A DNA stretch of 64,000 nucleotides from Pseudomonas sp. MYb118 (GCF_040947875.1 NZ_JBFRXN010000002.1:372001-436000), one strand, 5' to 3'; positions 47,204-56,321 are shown, counted from the first letter of the stretch. Numbers and translations are program-made. Notes: generated from the letters alone by a model not told the origin.

Positions 47204-47568
47204 CCATCGCGAGCAAGGCTCGCTCCCACAGGGTCTTGTGTCGAACTCAATTTCATCAAACACCACCATCCCACTGTGGGAGCGGGCTTGCTCGCGATGG
47301 CGGCGGGTCAGCCAACCAGGATGTTGAATGACAGGGCCTCATCGCGGGCGAGCCCGCTCCCACCGGGTCTTGTGTCGAATTCAATTTCCCAGCACCCCCA
47401 CCCACTGTAGGAGCGAGCTTGCTCGCGATGGCGGCGGATCAGCCAACCAGGATGTTGAATGGCAGGGCCCCTTCGCGGGCGAGCCCGCTCCTACAGGTTT
47501 TTTGTGTGGAACTCGATTTCATCAAACACCACCATCCCACTGTGGGAGCGAGCCTGCTCGCGATGAGG
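47204..47568. repeat. Tandem REP array (about three 125-bp units)
   Basis: Alternating minus and plus REP palindromes are joined by recurring linkers (TTGTGTCGAACTCAATTTCA-type, and CAGCCAACCAGGATGTTGAA). They form about three direct repeats and fill the gap between the regulator gene and the kgtP control region. Confidence 0.9.
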
Positions 47569-47588
47569 CCCGCACTGACACCCCCGAC

Positions 47589-47640
47589 ATAAGCAAATTT
47601 CCGCTCACACCCCACCATTCATAAGCGGATTTCCGCTCAC
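47589..47640 (+). promoter_or_regulatory. Two phased upstream activator repeats before kgtP
   Basis: ATAAGCAAATTTCCGCTCAC (47589-47608) and ATAAGCGGATTTCCGCTCAC (47621-47640) differ at two bases and are 32 bp apart, about three helical turns. The second contains the palindrome GCGGATTTCCGC. They are likely binding sites for the adjacent NtrC-type activator. Confidence 0.75.
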
Positions 47641-47678
47641 CCCATCCCCGCAACCCCTCTAAACCGGCCCTTCGCCCC

Positions 47679-47696
47679 TTGGCACACCTCCTGCTA
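47679..47696 (+). promoter_or_regulatory. Sigma-54 (-24/-12) promoter of kgtP
   Basis: TTGGCACACCTCCTGCTA has GG at 47681-47682 and GC at 47693-47694, exactly ten bases between, as required for RpoN promoters. It lies about 65 bp before the kgtP start. Confidence 0.85.
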
Positions 47697-47758
47697 TAGC
47701 CCCCGCAGGCTGCGTTTAAACACGCCTCACTAAAAACAATTAAACGAAGGATCCTTCA

Positions 47759-49075
47759 ATGGATAACTCCAACACCCTGCCCCTTGGGTCGGCTGCCGTG
47801 GCCGCACCCAAAACGACCGCCGGCCGGATCAAGTCGATCTTCAGCGGTTCGGTCGGCAACATGGTCGAGTGGTACGACTGGTACGTCTATGCCGCCTTCT
47901 CGCTGTACTTCGCCAAGACCTTCTTCCCCAAGGGCGACACCACCGCACAACTGCTCAACACCGCTGCGATCTTCGCCGTGGGCTTCCTGATGCGTCCGAT
48001 CGGTGGCTGGCTGATGGGCCTGTACGCCGACCGCGCCGGACGTAAACGCGCACTGATGGCTTCGGTTTACCTGATGTGCTTCGGTTCGCTGCTGATCGCC
48101 CTGAGCCCGGGTTATGAAACCATCGGCATCGGCGCACCGATCCTGCTGGTCTTCGCCCGTCTGTTGCAGGGTCTGTCGGTGGGCGGTGAGTACGGCACCT
48201 CGGCCACTTACCTGAGCGAGATGGCGACCAAGGATCGTCGCGGCTTCTTCTCCAGCTTCCAGTACGTGACCCTGATCTCCGGTCAGCTCATCGCGCTGGG
48301 CGTGCTGATCGTGCTGCAGAACTTCCTCACCACCGAAGAGCTGTACGCCTGGGGCTGGCGTATTCCGTTCGCCATCGGCGCCCTGTGTGCGGTGGTCGCG
48401 CTGTACCTGCGTCGCGGCATGGAAGAAACCGAGTCGTTCACCAAGAAAGAAAAAGCCAAGGAAAGCGCGATGCGCACCTTGATGCGTCACCCCAAGGAAC
48501 TGCTGACCGTGGTCGGCCTGACCATGGGCGGTACGCTGGCGTTCTACACCTACACCACCTACATGCAGAAATACCTGGTGAACACCGTCGGCATGAGCAT
48601 CTCCGACTCCACCACCATTTCCGCTGCCACCCTGTTCCTGTTCATGTGCCTGCAACCGATCATCGGTGGCCTGTCCGACAAGATCGGTCGTCGTCCGATC
48701 CTGATCGCCTTCGGCGTGCTGGGCACGATCTTCACCGTGCCGATCCTTATGACCCTGCACACCATCCAGACCTGGTGGGGTGCGTTCTTCCTGATCATGG
48801 CCGCCCTGATCATCGTCAGCGGCTACACCTCGATCAACGCCGTGGTGAAGGCCGAACTGTTCCCCACCGAAATCCGCGCCCTGGGCGTCGGCCTGCCGTA
48901 CGCACTGACCGTGTCGATCTTCGGCGGTACCGCCGAATACGTCGCGCTTTGGTTCAAGAGCATCGGCATGGAAACCGGCTACTACTGGTACGTGACCGCG
49001 TGCATCGCCGTGTCGTTGCTGGTGTACATCACCATGAAGGACACCCGTAAGCATTCGCGGATTGTGACGGACTGA
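47759..49075 (+). CDS. kgtP: Alpha-ketoglutarate/dicarboxylate permease, MFS family
   Basis: A 438-residue major facilitator transporter that imports alpha-ketoglutarate with protons. The signature N-terminus (GSVGNMVEWYDWYVYAAFSL) and RPIGGWLMGLYADRAGRKRA are typical of the KgtP/ShiA/ProP branch. About 12 membrane segments are present, and SDKIGRRPILIAFG repeats the loop motif in the second half. The ribosome-binding site lies in a 12-bp palindrome GAAGGATCCTTC next to the ATG. Expression should depend on sigma-54 and the upstream two-component pair. Confidence 0.93.
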   Translation: MDNSNTLPLGSAAVAAPKTTAGRIKSIFSGSVGNMVEWYDWYVYAAFSLYFAKTFFPKGDTTAQLLNTAAIFAVGFLMRPIGGWLMGLYADRAGRKRALMASVYLMCFGSLLIALSPGYETIGIGAPILLVFARLLQGLSVGGEYGTSATYLSEMATKDRRGFFSSFQYVTLISGQLIALGVLIVLQNFLTTEELYAWGWRIPFAIGALCAVVALYLRRGMEETESFTKKEKAKESAMRTLMRHPKELLTVVGLTMGGTLAFYTYTTYMQKYLVNTVGMSISDSTTISAATLFLFMCLQPIIGGLSDKIGRRPILIAFGVLGTIFTVPILMTLHTIQTWWGAFFLIMAALIIVSGYTSINAVVKAELFPTEIRALGVGLPYALTVSIFGGTAEYVALWFKSIGMETGYYWYVTACIAVSLLVYITMKDTRKHSRIVTD

Positions 49076-49083
49076 TAGACCCT

Positions 49084-49155
49084 GATCGCGAGCAAGCTCG
49101 CTCCTACAGTAATCGGCGTACGCCAGACCTGTAGGAGCGAGCTTGCTCGCGATGC
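49084..49155. repeat. Inverted REP pair
   Basis: Two oppositely oriented REP palindromes follow the kgtP stop codon. Confidence 0.88.
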
Positions 49156-49252
49156 TCTTCAAGGAAGAAGCTGAAAATCCAGCGTCCCATGGCAATCAGC
49201 TGTCGATCATTGCACTATGATCGCCGCCCGCCCCCTGCCCAGGACGCCCTTC

Positions 49253-49882
49253 ATGCCCGACGACATCCACTTCTATGAACCCGCCAACGGCCACGGCCTG
49301 CCCCACGATCCGTTCAACGCCATCGTCGGCCCGCGCCCCATTGGCTGGATTTCTTCGCAGGATGCCCAGGGCCGCCTGAACCTGGCGCCCTACAGTTTTT
49401 TCAACGCCTTCAACTACATTCCGCCGATCATCGGCTTCTCCAGCGTCGGGCGTAAAGACAGCCTGAACAACATCGAGCAGACCGGCGAGTTCGCCTGGAA
49501 CCTGGCGACCCGGCCCCTGGCCGAGCAGATGAACCAGAGCTGCGCGATGGTCGGGCCCGAGGTCGATGAGTTCCAGTTGTCCGGGCTGACCCCGCTGGCG
49601 TCGAAAGTCATCCAGGTGCCACGGGTGGCCGAAAGCCCGGTGTCGTTCGAGTGCAAGGTCACGCAGATCATCCAGCTGCAACGCGCCGACGGCAATGTGG
49701 TGCCGAGCTGGTTGATCCTCGGCGAGGTGGTGGCCGTGCACATTGCCAAATGGCTGTTGAAGGACGGCGTGTACGACACCGCCGCGGCCGAGCCGATCCT
49801 GCGCGGGGGTGGGCCGGCGGATTACTTCCAGTTGGGCCCGGAGGCCTTGTTCAAGATGTATCGCCCGGGGGCGGTCAGGTAA
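49253..49882 (+). CDS. Flavin reductase family protein
   Basis: A 209-residue protein of the FMN-binding split-barrel (flavin reductase-like) family. Motifs are AIVGPRPIGWISSQDAQG for FMN binding, NLAPYSFFNAFNYIPPIIGFSS, and EFAWNLATRPLAEQMN. The ATG giving MPDDIHFYEPANG has AGGAC upstream; an earlier ATG in the frame lacks conservation. The gene stop (TAA) directly abuts the stop of the convergent small gene. Its partner monooxygenase is unknown. Confidence 0.9.
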   Translation: MPDDIHFYEPANGHGLPHDPFNAIVGPRPIGWISSQDAQGRLNLAPYSFFNAFNYIPPIIGFSSVGRKDSLNNIEQTGEFAWNLATRPLAEQMNQSCAMVGPEVDEFQLSGLTPLASKVIQVPRVAESPVSFECKVTQIIQLQRADGNVVPSWLILGEVVAVHIAKWLLKDGVYDTAAAEPILRGGGPADYFQLGPEALFKMYRPGAVR

Positions 49883-50116
49883 TTACCAGACCAGCTCGCC
49901 TTCTTCGCCGACGCCCTTGAGGCGGGTCAGCTCCACGGCGGCCGCGGCGTCGGCGTCCATGGCGGTCTTGAAGGTCTGCTCTTCGAGCAATTTGTGAAAG
50001 CGTGGCGCGCCCGAGCCACCGATCGCTTTGGTGGCAATCGCCGCGTAGTAACCGCCGCCTTCGCGGGGGACTACAGCGGATACGGCTTCGAAGTGTTCAA
50101 AGGCTTTGCGTGCCAT
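49883..50116 (-). CDS. Small hypothetical protein (77 residues)
   Basis: A small soluble protein (MARKAFEHFEAVSAVVPREG...), with alanine- and glycine-rich segments and GGYYAAIATKAIGGSGAPRF in the middle. It has no membrane segment or recognisable domain. It ends directly against the flavin reductase gene and lies 41 bases after the monooxygenase-like gene on the same strand, perhaps in one transcript. I do not recognise a function. Confidence 0.7.
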   Translation of the reverse strand: MARKAFEHFEAVSAVVPREGGGYYAAIATKAIGGSGAPRFHKLLEEQTFKTAMDADAAAAVELTRLKGVGEEGELVW

Positions 50117-50157
50117 GTCGGGATTCCTGGCTGGTGGGAAATGGCGCCATTAAACCC

Positions 50158-50502
50158 TCAACCCGCCATTTTGTGTACCCAGGACTGGGTCTGCCCCAGC
50201 GCCTGGACGGCGGACACTTCCTTGAAGGTGTGGAAATCCAGGCTGTCGACCACCAGCTCCTGCACCAGCTCGGCGAACACCTGCATGGCAGGCGTGCCGA
50301 AGTAGGCGGTCATGGCTTGTTGATGGCTCCAGAAACCGGACACCAGCCACAGGTCAGGATCACCTTGCGAATGCTGCAGGGAAAAGCTCAGGCAGCCGGG
50401 GGCGCTGCGGGTCGGTTCGATCAGCGCACTCAGGCGCGCTCCCAGTTCCGTCGAGCGCCCTGCCCGGGCGCGCACAAAAGCCATATGACTGTGTGTAGAC
50501 AT
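50158..50502 (-). CDS. Antibiotic biosynthesis monooxygenase (ABM) domain protein
   Basis: A 114-residue protein with the dimeric alpha/beta ABM fold. The pattern SHMAFVRARAGRSTELGARL, PGCLSFSLQHSQGDPDLWLV and GFWSHQQAMTAYFGTPAMQVF is characteristic (Gly-Cys-Leu strand, F/W-x-S helix). Family members are small heme- or quinol-acting oxygenases, or have lost activity. The ATG has GGAGG upstream. It is divergent from the AraC-family regulator, which may control it. Confidence 0.88.
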   Translation of the reverse strand: MSTHSHMAFVRARAGRSTELGARLSALIEPTRSAPGCLSFSLQHSQGDPDLWLVSGFWSHQQAMTAYFGTPAMQVFAELVQELVVDSLDFHTFKEVSAVQALGQTQSWVHKMAG

Positions 50503-50907
50503 GTTCAACCCTCCGGGGTACGCGGGAGGCAGCCGTGGGACGGGCTGCGACAGGATCAAAGGTTAATCGCCGTGGCGCTGGCGCGTTAGTCGATTCCTGC
50601 CGGCTTTTTGCACATTCCTGCGAAGCTGTTTCCAGCACCTGTAACAATGTGTAAAACCTGTCATGGGACTGCAACAACGAGTTCTGTAGGAGCGAGCATG
50701 CTCGCGATGGTGGCCAACGATGACGCTGGGCACCTGATACTGCGCGGTGTTCGGGCGTTCATCGCGAGCATGCTCGCTCCTACAGGGAACCTGGGTGAGC
50801 CGTCCCCGTGCAGAATCAGGCAAGCATTTCGCAGGATGTGTCTACCGCTTCTTCTTGCACAAACTTATGCTCAACTGACTTTCACCGCTGTTGCGAGGAT
50901 GCCCGGC
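50503..50907. promoter_or_regulatory. Divergent ABM/AraC intergenic region
   Basis: The 405-base gap contains an inverted REP pair (50686-50785) and the regulator promoter region. I could not identify an operator for the AraC-type regulator with confidence. Confidence 0.4.
50686..50785. repeat. Inverted REP pair
   Basis: Two REPs carrying the GAGCATGCTC loop variant are separated by a spacer with CAACGATGACGCTGG, the same spacer type as the large array at 20.8 kb. Confidence 0.88.
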
Positions 50908-51837
50908 ATGACGTCGTTCGATCACCTTCAAGCCCCGCTGGACGCCGACCTGGAAAAACAACGCGTGGAACTGGCCGACATCATCCGGCGCACCACCAGC
51001 GAGGATGGCAACTACGCCACAGCGGTCGATTCACTGTTCATGTCCCGTTACAGCCAGTCCCATGACTTTGCCTCGGTGCTGGCGCAACCGGCGCTGTGCA
51101 TCATGGCGCAGGGGCGCAAGGAAGTACGGCTGTCGGATGAGATCTTCAATTACGACCCGCTCAATTACCTGGTGGTGTCGGTTTCGATGCCGCTGAGCGG
51201 TCGGGTGGTGAATGTCACGTCCGAGGAGCCGATTCTGGCCGTGCGCCTGGACATCGACCCGGCCGAAATCACCGCCCTGATCGCCGACGCCGGCCCCATG
51301 GGCGTACCGACCCGCCCCACCGGGCGCGGCCTGTATGTCGAGCAGATCGACACGGCGATGCTCGACGCCGTACTGCGCCTGGCCCGCCTGCTCGATACCC
51401 CCAAGGACATCGCCATGCTCGCGCCGTTGATCCGCCGCGAGATTCTCTATCGCCTGCTGCGCAGCCCCCAGGGCCATCGCCTGTACGAAATCGCCATCGC
51501 CAACAGCCAGAGCCACCGCATCAGCCAGGCGATCAAGTGGCTCAACGGCAATTTCGAGCAGCCGTTGCGCATTGACGAGCTGGCCCGGGAGGTGAACCTG
51601 AGCGTGTCGACCCTGCATCACCGCTTCAAGGCGATGACGGCGATGAGCCCGTTGCAGTATCAGAAACAGTTGCGCCTGCAGGAGGCGCGGCGCTTGATGC
51701 TGGCCGAAGGGCTGGAGGCTTCGGCGGCGGGGTATCGCGTCGGTTACGAAAGCCCGTCGCAGTTCAGCCGCGAGTACAGCCGGTTGTTCGGCGCGCCGCC
51801 ATTGCGGGATTTGGCGCGGTTGCGGTTGTCGGTTTGA
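50908..51837 (+). CDS. AraC-family transcriptional regulator (AraC_N type)
   Basis: A 309-residue regulator. The N-terminal AraC_N cupin-like domain (QPALCIMAQGRKEVRLSDEI, YDPLNYLVVSVSMPLSGRV) is followed by a C-terminal double helix-turn-helix (NFEQPLRIDELAREVNLSVS, then LEASAAGYRVGYESPSQFSR). The ATG giving MTSFDHLQ has GAGG nine bases upstream. Members of this subgroup often activate neighbouring oxidoreductase genes. It is divergent from the ABM-domain gene. Confidence 0.92.
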   Translation: MTSFDHLQAPLDADLEKQRVELADIIRRTTSEDGNYATAVDSLFMSRYSQSHDFASVLAQPALCIMAQGRKEVRLSDEIFNYDPLNYLVVSVSMPLSGRVVNVTSEEPILAVRLDIDPAEITALIADAGPMGVPTRPTGRGLYVEQIDTAMLDAVLRLARLLDTPKDIAMLAPLIRREILYRLLRSPQGHRLYEIAIANSQSHRISQAIKWLNGNFEQPLRIDELAREVNLSVSTLHHRFKAMTAMSPLQYQKQLRLQEARRLMLAEGLEASAAGYRVGYESPSQFSREYSRLFGAPPLRDLARLRLSV

Positions 51838-51866
51838 TCCGGTTTTTGTGTTGGGGCTGATGGCCT

Positions 51867-52035
51867 CATCGCGGGCAAGCCCGCTCCTACAGGGGTTTGT
51901 GTTGAATTCAATTTCCGACAACACCCCCACCCCTGTGGGAGCGAGCCTGCTCGCGATGGTCGCAAGGACGACGTGGGCTGCCTGACACTCCACGGCGTTC
52001 TCAGGCTCATCGCGAGCAGGCCCGCTCCCACAGGG
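51867..52035. repeat. REP cluster (three palindromes)
   Basis: Three REPs in minus, plus, minus order. The first two are linked by the TTGTGTTGAATTCAATTTCC linker also found at 47.2 kb. The last two are linked by the GACGACGTGGGCTG spacer of the 21-kb array. Confidence 0.87.
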
Positions 52036-52051
52036 TGTGGTGTGGGCGGCG

Positions 52052-53500
52052 TCAGACAGCGCGTATCACATGCTTGATTTCCTGAAACGCCTGCAACCCC
52101 CACGGCCCCAGTTCGCGGCCGATGCTGCTCTGTTTGTAGCCACCCCAGGCGGTCTGCGGGAAGATCACCTGCGGCGCGTTGATCCACACCAGGCCTGCCT
52201 GCAAGGCATTGGCGACGCGATCCGCCGCCTCGGCATCACGGGTCACCACGCTCGCGACCAGGCCGAACCGGCTGTCGTTGGCCAGCGCAACCGCCTCGGC
52301 TTCCTGGCTGAAGCGGCGCACGCAAATCACCGGGCCGAAGATCTCTTCACACCACAGCGCACTGTCCAGCGGCACGTCGGTGAACACCGTCGGTTGCAGG
52401 AAGTAGCCACGCGTCAGGTGCGCCGGGCGGTTGCCGCCACAGACCAGCTTCGCCCCGGCATTGAGGCCACGGTCGATGTGCCCGAGCACCCGCTGGTATT
52501 GCGCCTGGTTGACCAGCGCGCCCATTTCCACGTTCGGCTCGAACGGGTCGGCCACGCGGATCGCTTCGGCGCGGGTCTTCATACGCGCGAGGAACTCATC
52601 GAACAGTGTATCGGCCACCAGCACGCGGCTGGTGGCTGAACACATCTGCCCGGCGTTGAAGAAGCCGCCACCACAGGCAACCTCCACGGCCAGGTCGAGG
52701 TCGGCATCGGCGAGCACCAGCAGCGAGGATTTGCCGCCCAGTTCCAGGCTCACGCCCTTGACGGTTTCGGCCGCGCGTTGCATGACCTGCACGCCCACCG
52801 CATTGCTGCCGGTGAAGGACACCTTGGCGATGCGCGGGTCCGCGGTCAGCGGTGCGCCCACGGCCAGGCCGGTGCCGCAGACCACGTTGAGCACGCCCTT
52901 CGGTAGCCCGGCCTCGGCGATGATCGCGGCCAGTTCCAGCTCCGGCAGCGGCGTGACCTCGGACGGCTTGAGTATCACGCAGCAACCGGCGGCCAGTGCC
53001 GGGGCGAGTTTCCAGGCGGTGGTGACCATCGGGAAATTCCACGGCACGATCAGCCCGATCACGCCGCACGGCTCACGACGCAGCCGTGCGCTGAAGTCAT
53101 CGGTCGGCAGTTCGACGCTGCTGTCCTGGCGTGCGTCGAGGCCTTCGGCCAGGCCGGCGTAGTATTCGAAGGTGGCGATCACATCATCGACATCAATGGC
53201 CGCCTCGAACTGCGGCTTGCCGTTGTTGCTCGACTGCAAGTGCATCAGTTGTTCACGACCGGCCGCGACCCCGGCGGCAATCCTGCGCAACAGTGCGCCG
53301 CGCTCGGCACCGCTGGTCGCGGACCAGCCCTTGAAGGCAGCGACGGCGGCGCTCACCGCCTGCTCGACCGCCTGCGCGTCACCGCCATTGACCGTAGTCA
53401 GCAGCGCTTCGGTGGCCGGGTTGATCACCCGCAGGTGTTCGTTGCCCGCGGACCATTGGCCGTCGATGTACAGGCCGTCGAGTGTGGTCGGGAAACTCAT
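52052..53500 (-). CDS. Aldehyde dehydrogenase family protein
   Basis: A 482-residue NAD(P)+-dependent aldehyde dehydrogenase. The catalytic Cys is in FFNAGQMCSATSR (about residue 290), the general-base Glu in VSLELGGKSS (about 255) and the cofactor loop in FTGSNAVG. The sequence is of the betaine-aldehyde/4-aminobutyraldehyde branch (SSIGRELGPWGLQAF). It starts inside the stop codon of the decarboxylase gene (ATGA), so the two are coupled. By context it may oxidise the aldehyde made by that enzyme, possibly 4-guanidinobutyraldehyde (inference). Confidence 0.92.
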   Translation of the reverse strand: MSFPTTLDGLYIDGQWSAGNEHLRVINPATEALLTTVNGGDAQAVEQAVSAAVAAFKGWSATSGAERGALLRRIAAGVAAGREQLMHLQSSNNGKPQFEAAIDVDDVIATFEYYAGLAEGLDARQDSSVELPTDDFSARLRREPCGVIGLIVPWNFPMVTTAWKLAPALAAGCCVILKPSEVTPLPELELAAIIAEAGLPKGVLNVVCGTGLAVGAPLTADPRIAKVSFTGSNAVGVQVMQRAAETVKGVSLELGGKSSLLVLADADLDLAVEVACGGGFFNAGQMCSATSRVLVADTLFDEFLARMKTRAEAIRVADPFEPNVEMGALVNQAQYQRVLGHIDRGLNAGAKLVCGGNRPAHLTRGYFLQPTVFTDVPLDSALWCEEIFGPVICVRRFSQEAEAVALANDSRFGLVASVVTRDAEAADRVANALQAGLVWINAPQVIFPQTAWGGYKQSSIGRELGPWGLQAFQEIKHVIRAV

Positions 53501-55134
53501 TGCGACACCGCCTTGGTCCATTGGCTCTGGTCGATTTCAATCAGGGTCGGGCCCTGACGGTCGGCGGCGGCACGCAGGGCGCTACGCAGTGTTTCGACAT
53601 CGCTTGCGGCTTGCGCGGCGCAACCCAGCGCCGTGGCCACGCCGATGAAGTCCGGGGTGTAGATGTCCACGCCGACCGGCTCGATGGCGCGGTTGACCAT
53701 GTATTTCTTGATCTCTTCGTAGCCCTGGTTATTCCACAGCAGCACGATCACCGGCGTACGCGCCTCCACGGCACTGGCCAGTTCCGGCAGGGTGAATTGC
53801 AGGCCGCCGTCGCCGATCAGGCACACCACCGGCGGGCGCGCGCCGCCTTCCATGCGGCCACCGAGCCAGGCACCGATCGCGGCCGGCAAGGCATAGCCGA
53901 GGGTGCCGTAACCGGTGGACGAGTTGAACCAGCGGCGCGGGTGCTGCGGGTTGAAGGTCAGGTTGCCGGTGTACACCGGTTGCGTCGAATCGCCGACGAA
54001 CACCGCCTGCGGCAACTCGTGCAGCACGGTTTCGAGGAATCGGGTCTGGGCCAGTGTCGGCGCGTCCCAATTGTCCGCCAGTTCCTGGCGCAAACGGGCG
54101 GCACGCACCTGGCCCCAGTCGGTGCGGCGCTCGGCCAGGACCTTGTGCGACAGCGCGCTGAGCAAGGCCTGCGCGGCGTTGCGCGAGTCGGCCACCAGGG
54201 CCAGGTGCGGCGGATAGTTGCGTACGGTCTGGTCGGGGTCGATATCGATACGCAGCAACTTGCCAGGAATCTCGAAACCACCGGCAAAGGTCACGTCGTA
54301 GTCGGTCTCGGCCAGTTCGGTGCCGATGGCCAGCACCACGTCGGCCTCGGCCACCAGGGCGCGGGTCGCCACCAGGCTCTGGGTCGAACCGATCAGCAGC
54401 GGGTGCGTGGATTCGAGCATGCCCTTGGCATTGATGGTCAGCGCCACCGGAGCATCCAGCAGCTCCGCCAGCTTCGTCAGTTCGGGCGCCGCGTCGATGG
54501 CCCCGCCGCCGGCCAGAATCAGCGGCTTTTTGGCACCGGCCAGCAGGTCGGTCATGCGGCTGATCGCGGTGGGCGAAGCACCGGCGCGCTCGATGTGCAC
54601 CGGCAGACTGGCGAGCAGGTCGTCGGCGTCTTCGACCAGCACGTCCAGCGGGATTTCGATGTGCACCGGACGCGGACGCCCGGCCTGGAACAGGGCGAAG
54701 GCGCGGGCCAGCACCGCCGGCAACTCCGAGGCCGACATCAGGGTATGGGAGAACGCCGCGACACCGGCGCACAGTGCGCTCTGGTTCGGCAACTCGTGGA
54801 GCTTGCCGCGACCACCGCCCAACTGGCTGCGCGTCTGCACACTGGAGATCACCAGCATCGGGATCGAGTCGGCGTAGGCCTGGCCCATGGCGGTGGTGAT
54901 GTTGGTCATGCCGGGGCCGGTGATGATGAAGCACACCCCCGGCTTGCCGCTGGTGCGGGCATAACCGTCGGCCATGAAGCCGGCGCCCTGTTCATGACGC
55001 GGCGTGACGTGGTTGATGCGCGAACGGGCCAGCCCGCGATACAGCTCGACGGTGTGCACGCCGGGAATGCCGAACACCTGCTCGACCCCGTAACCTTCGA
55101 GTAACTTGACCAATACTTCGCCACACGTCGCCAT
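53497..55134 (-). CDS. aruI: Thiamine-diphosphate enzyme, 5-guanidino-2-oxopentanoate decarboxylase-like
   Basis: A 545-residue ThDP-dependent decarboxylase of the acetolactate-synthase superfamily. The PYR domain includes VEQVFGIPGVHTVELYRGL and PRHEQGAGFMADGYAR, with the catalytic Glu in RHEQG. The ThDP/Mg site is GDGGLQFTLPELASA to NNQGY near residue 440-470. The N-terminus closely resembles P. aeruginosa AruI, the 2-ketoarginine decarboxylase of the arginine transaminase pathway. The arginine transaminase is not in the window. The pairing with an aldehyde dehydrogenase fits the next step. The symbol is probable rather than proven. Confidence 0.85.
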   Translation of the reverse strand: MATCGEVLVKLLEGYGVEQVFGIPGVHTVELYRGLARSRINHVTPRHEQGAGFMADGYARTSGKPGVCFIITGPGMTNITTAMGQAYADSIPMLVISSVQTRSQLGGGRGKLHELPNQSALCAGVAAFSHTLMSASELPAVLARAFALFQAGRPRPVHIEIPLDVLVEDADDLLASLPVHIERAGASPTAISRMTDLLAGAKKPLILAGGGAIDAAPELTKLAELLDAPVALTINAKGMLESTHPLLIGSTQSLVATRALVAEADVVLAIGTELAETDYDVTFAGGFEIPGKLLRIDIDPDQTVRNYPPHLALVADSRNAAQALLSALSHKVLAERRTDWGQVRAARLRQELADNWDAPTLAQTRFLETVLHELPQAVFVGDSTQPVYTGNLTFNPQHPRRWFNSSTGYGTLGYALPAAIGAWLGGRMEGGARPPVVCLIGDGGLQFTLPELASAVEARTPVIVLLWNNQGYEEIKKYMVNRAIEPVGVDIYTPDFIGVATALGCAAQAASDVETLRSALRAAADRQGPTLIEIDQSQWTKAVSQ

Positions 55135-55293
55135 GTCTTTGCCCTTCTTGTTCGTTTGAGACGCCGGGCCTGCGCAGTGTTTATGATGAGCGGGCAGGTC
55201 CAGGGATGGCCTCATTGGAACGGTCGACACGTTGCCGCAACAATGGATAAAAAATCATGCCAGCCATGTCCTTACGTCATACCTTGGGTCTCA

Positions 55294-56157
55294 ATGAAAC
55301 GACTGCCTCCCCTGCCGGCGCTGCACACTTTTCTGATTACCGCGCAGTGCTGCAACTTCACCCGTGCCGCCGAGCAACTGTTCATCACCCAGGGTGCGGT
55401 GAGCCGACAGATCGCCGGGCTGGAAGCGCACCTGGGTTATGAGCTGTTCATTCGCCAGGCCCGCGGGCTGGACCTGACCGCACAAGGCAAGGAATGGCTG
55501 CCACGGGTGCAGCAGGTGTTCGACCTGATCGCCGAGGGTGTCGAGCAGATCGGCGAACCGCGTGAAACCCTGCAACTCAAGGCGCCGACCTGTGTCATGC
55601 GCTGGCTGTTGCCGCGTTTGTTGCAATGGCAGAAAGAACGGCCCGATGTGCCGGTGGCGCTGACCACCACGGTCAAACATGGCGTGGATTTTCACCGCGA
55701 GCCGTTCGATGCGGCGGTGGTCTATGGCGCAGCGCCCGACAGTGCGCTGGCGTCCAGCCTGTTGTTCGACGAGCAACTGACGCCGGTGTGTTCGCCGCAG
55801 ATGGCGTTGCAGTCACCGGCCGATTTGCAACAGCACCTGCTGCTGCATCCGACACGCGATGAACGTGACTGGAATGCCTGGTTGCAAGCCGCCAACCTCC
55901 AATTGAGCAACGCCCGCGCCCAGCACTTCGAGACCCTGGACCTGGCGATGTCGACGGCCTCCCAGGGCATGGGCGTGGCCATCGGCGACTGGTCGCTGAT
56001 CGGCGACGACCTGAGCGCCGGGCGGCTGGTCATGCCGTTTGAATTGAAGGTCAGGACCGGGCTGGCGTACTACCTGGTGTGCCCGGAAAAAGCCACGCCG
56101 TCGGCGCCGTTGCGTGAGTTGATGGGGTGGTTGGTGGAGCAGGCGCGTAGTCGCTGA
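55294..56157 (+). CDS. LysR-family regulator divergent from the aruI-like operon
   Basis: A 287-residue LysR-type regulator. The winged HTH is at the N-terminus (LHTFLITAQCCNFTRAAEQL, FITQGAVSRQIAGLE), and the ligand-binding domain resembles GcvA-type regulators. The ATG giving MKRLPPLPALHTF is the conserved start. It is divergent from the decarboxylase/dehydrogenase operon with 159 bases between start codons, the usual LysR arrangement, so it probably controls that operon in response to a pathway compound. Confidence 0.92.
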   Translation: MKRLPPLPALHTFLITAQCCNFTRAAEQLFITQGAVSRQIAGLEAHLGYELFIRQARGLDLTAQGKEWLPRVQQVFDLIAEGVEQIGEPRETLQLKAPTCVMRWLLPRLLQWQKERPDVPVALTTTVKHGVDFHREPFDAAVVYGAAPDSALASSLLFDEQLTPVCSPQMALQSPADLQQHLLLHPTRDERDWNAWLQAANLQLSNARAQHFETLDLAMSTASQGMGVAIGDWSLIGDDLSAGRLVMPFELKVRTGLAYYLVCPEKATPSAPLRELMGWLVEQARSR

Positions 56158-56170
56158 AGCATGCAATTCC

Positions 56171-56317
56171 CCTGTGGGAGCGGGCTTGCTCGCGATGGTC
56201 GTTAACGATGACGCGGGGCATCAGGTACCCCTCGTCGTCTGGACCACCATCGCGAGCAAGCTCGCTCCTACAGGGGGCCGTGTGTGATCACCTGTGGGAG
56301 CGAGCCTGCTCGCGAGC
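56171..56317. repeat. REP cluster (three palindromes)
   Basis: Plus, minus, plus REPs lie between the convergent LysR and SDR genes. The first spacer carries GTCGTTAACGATGACG, as in the large array. Confidence 0.87.
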
Positions 56318-56321
56318 TTTT

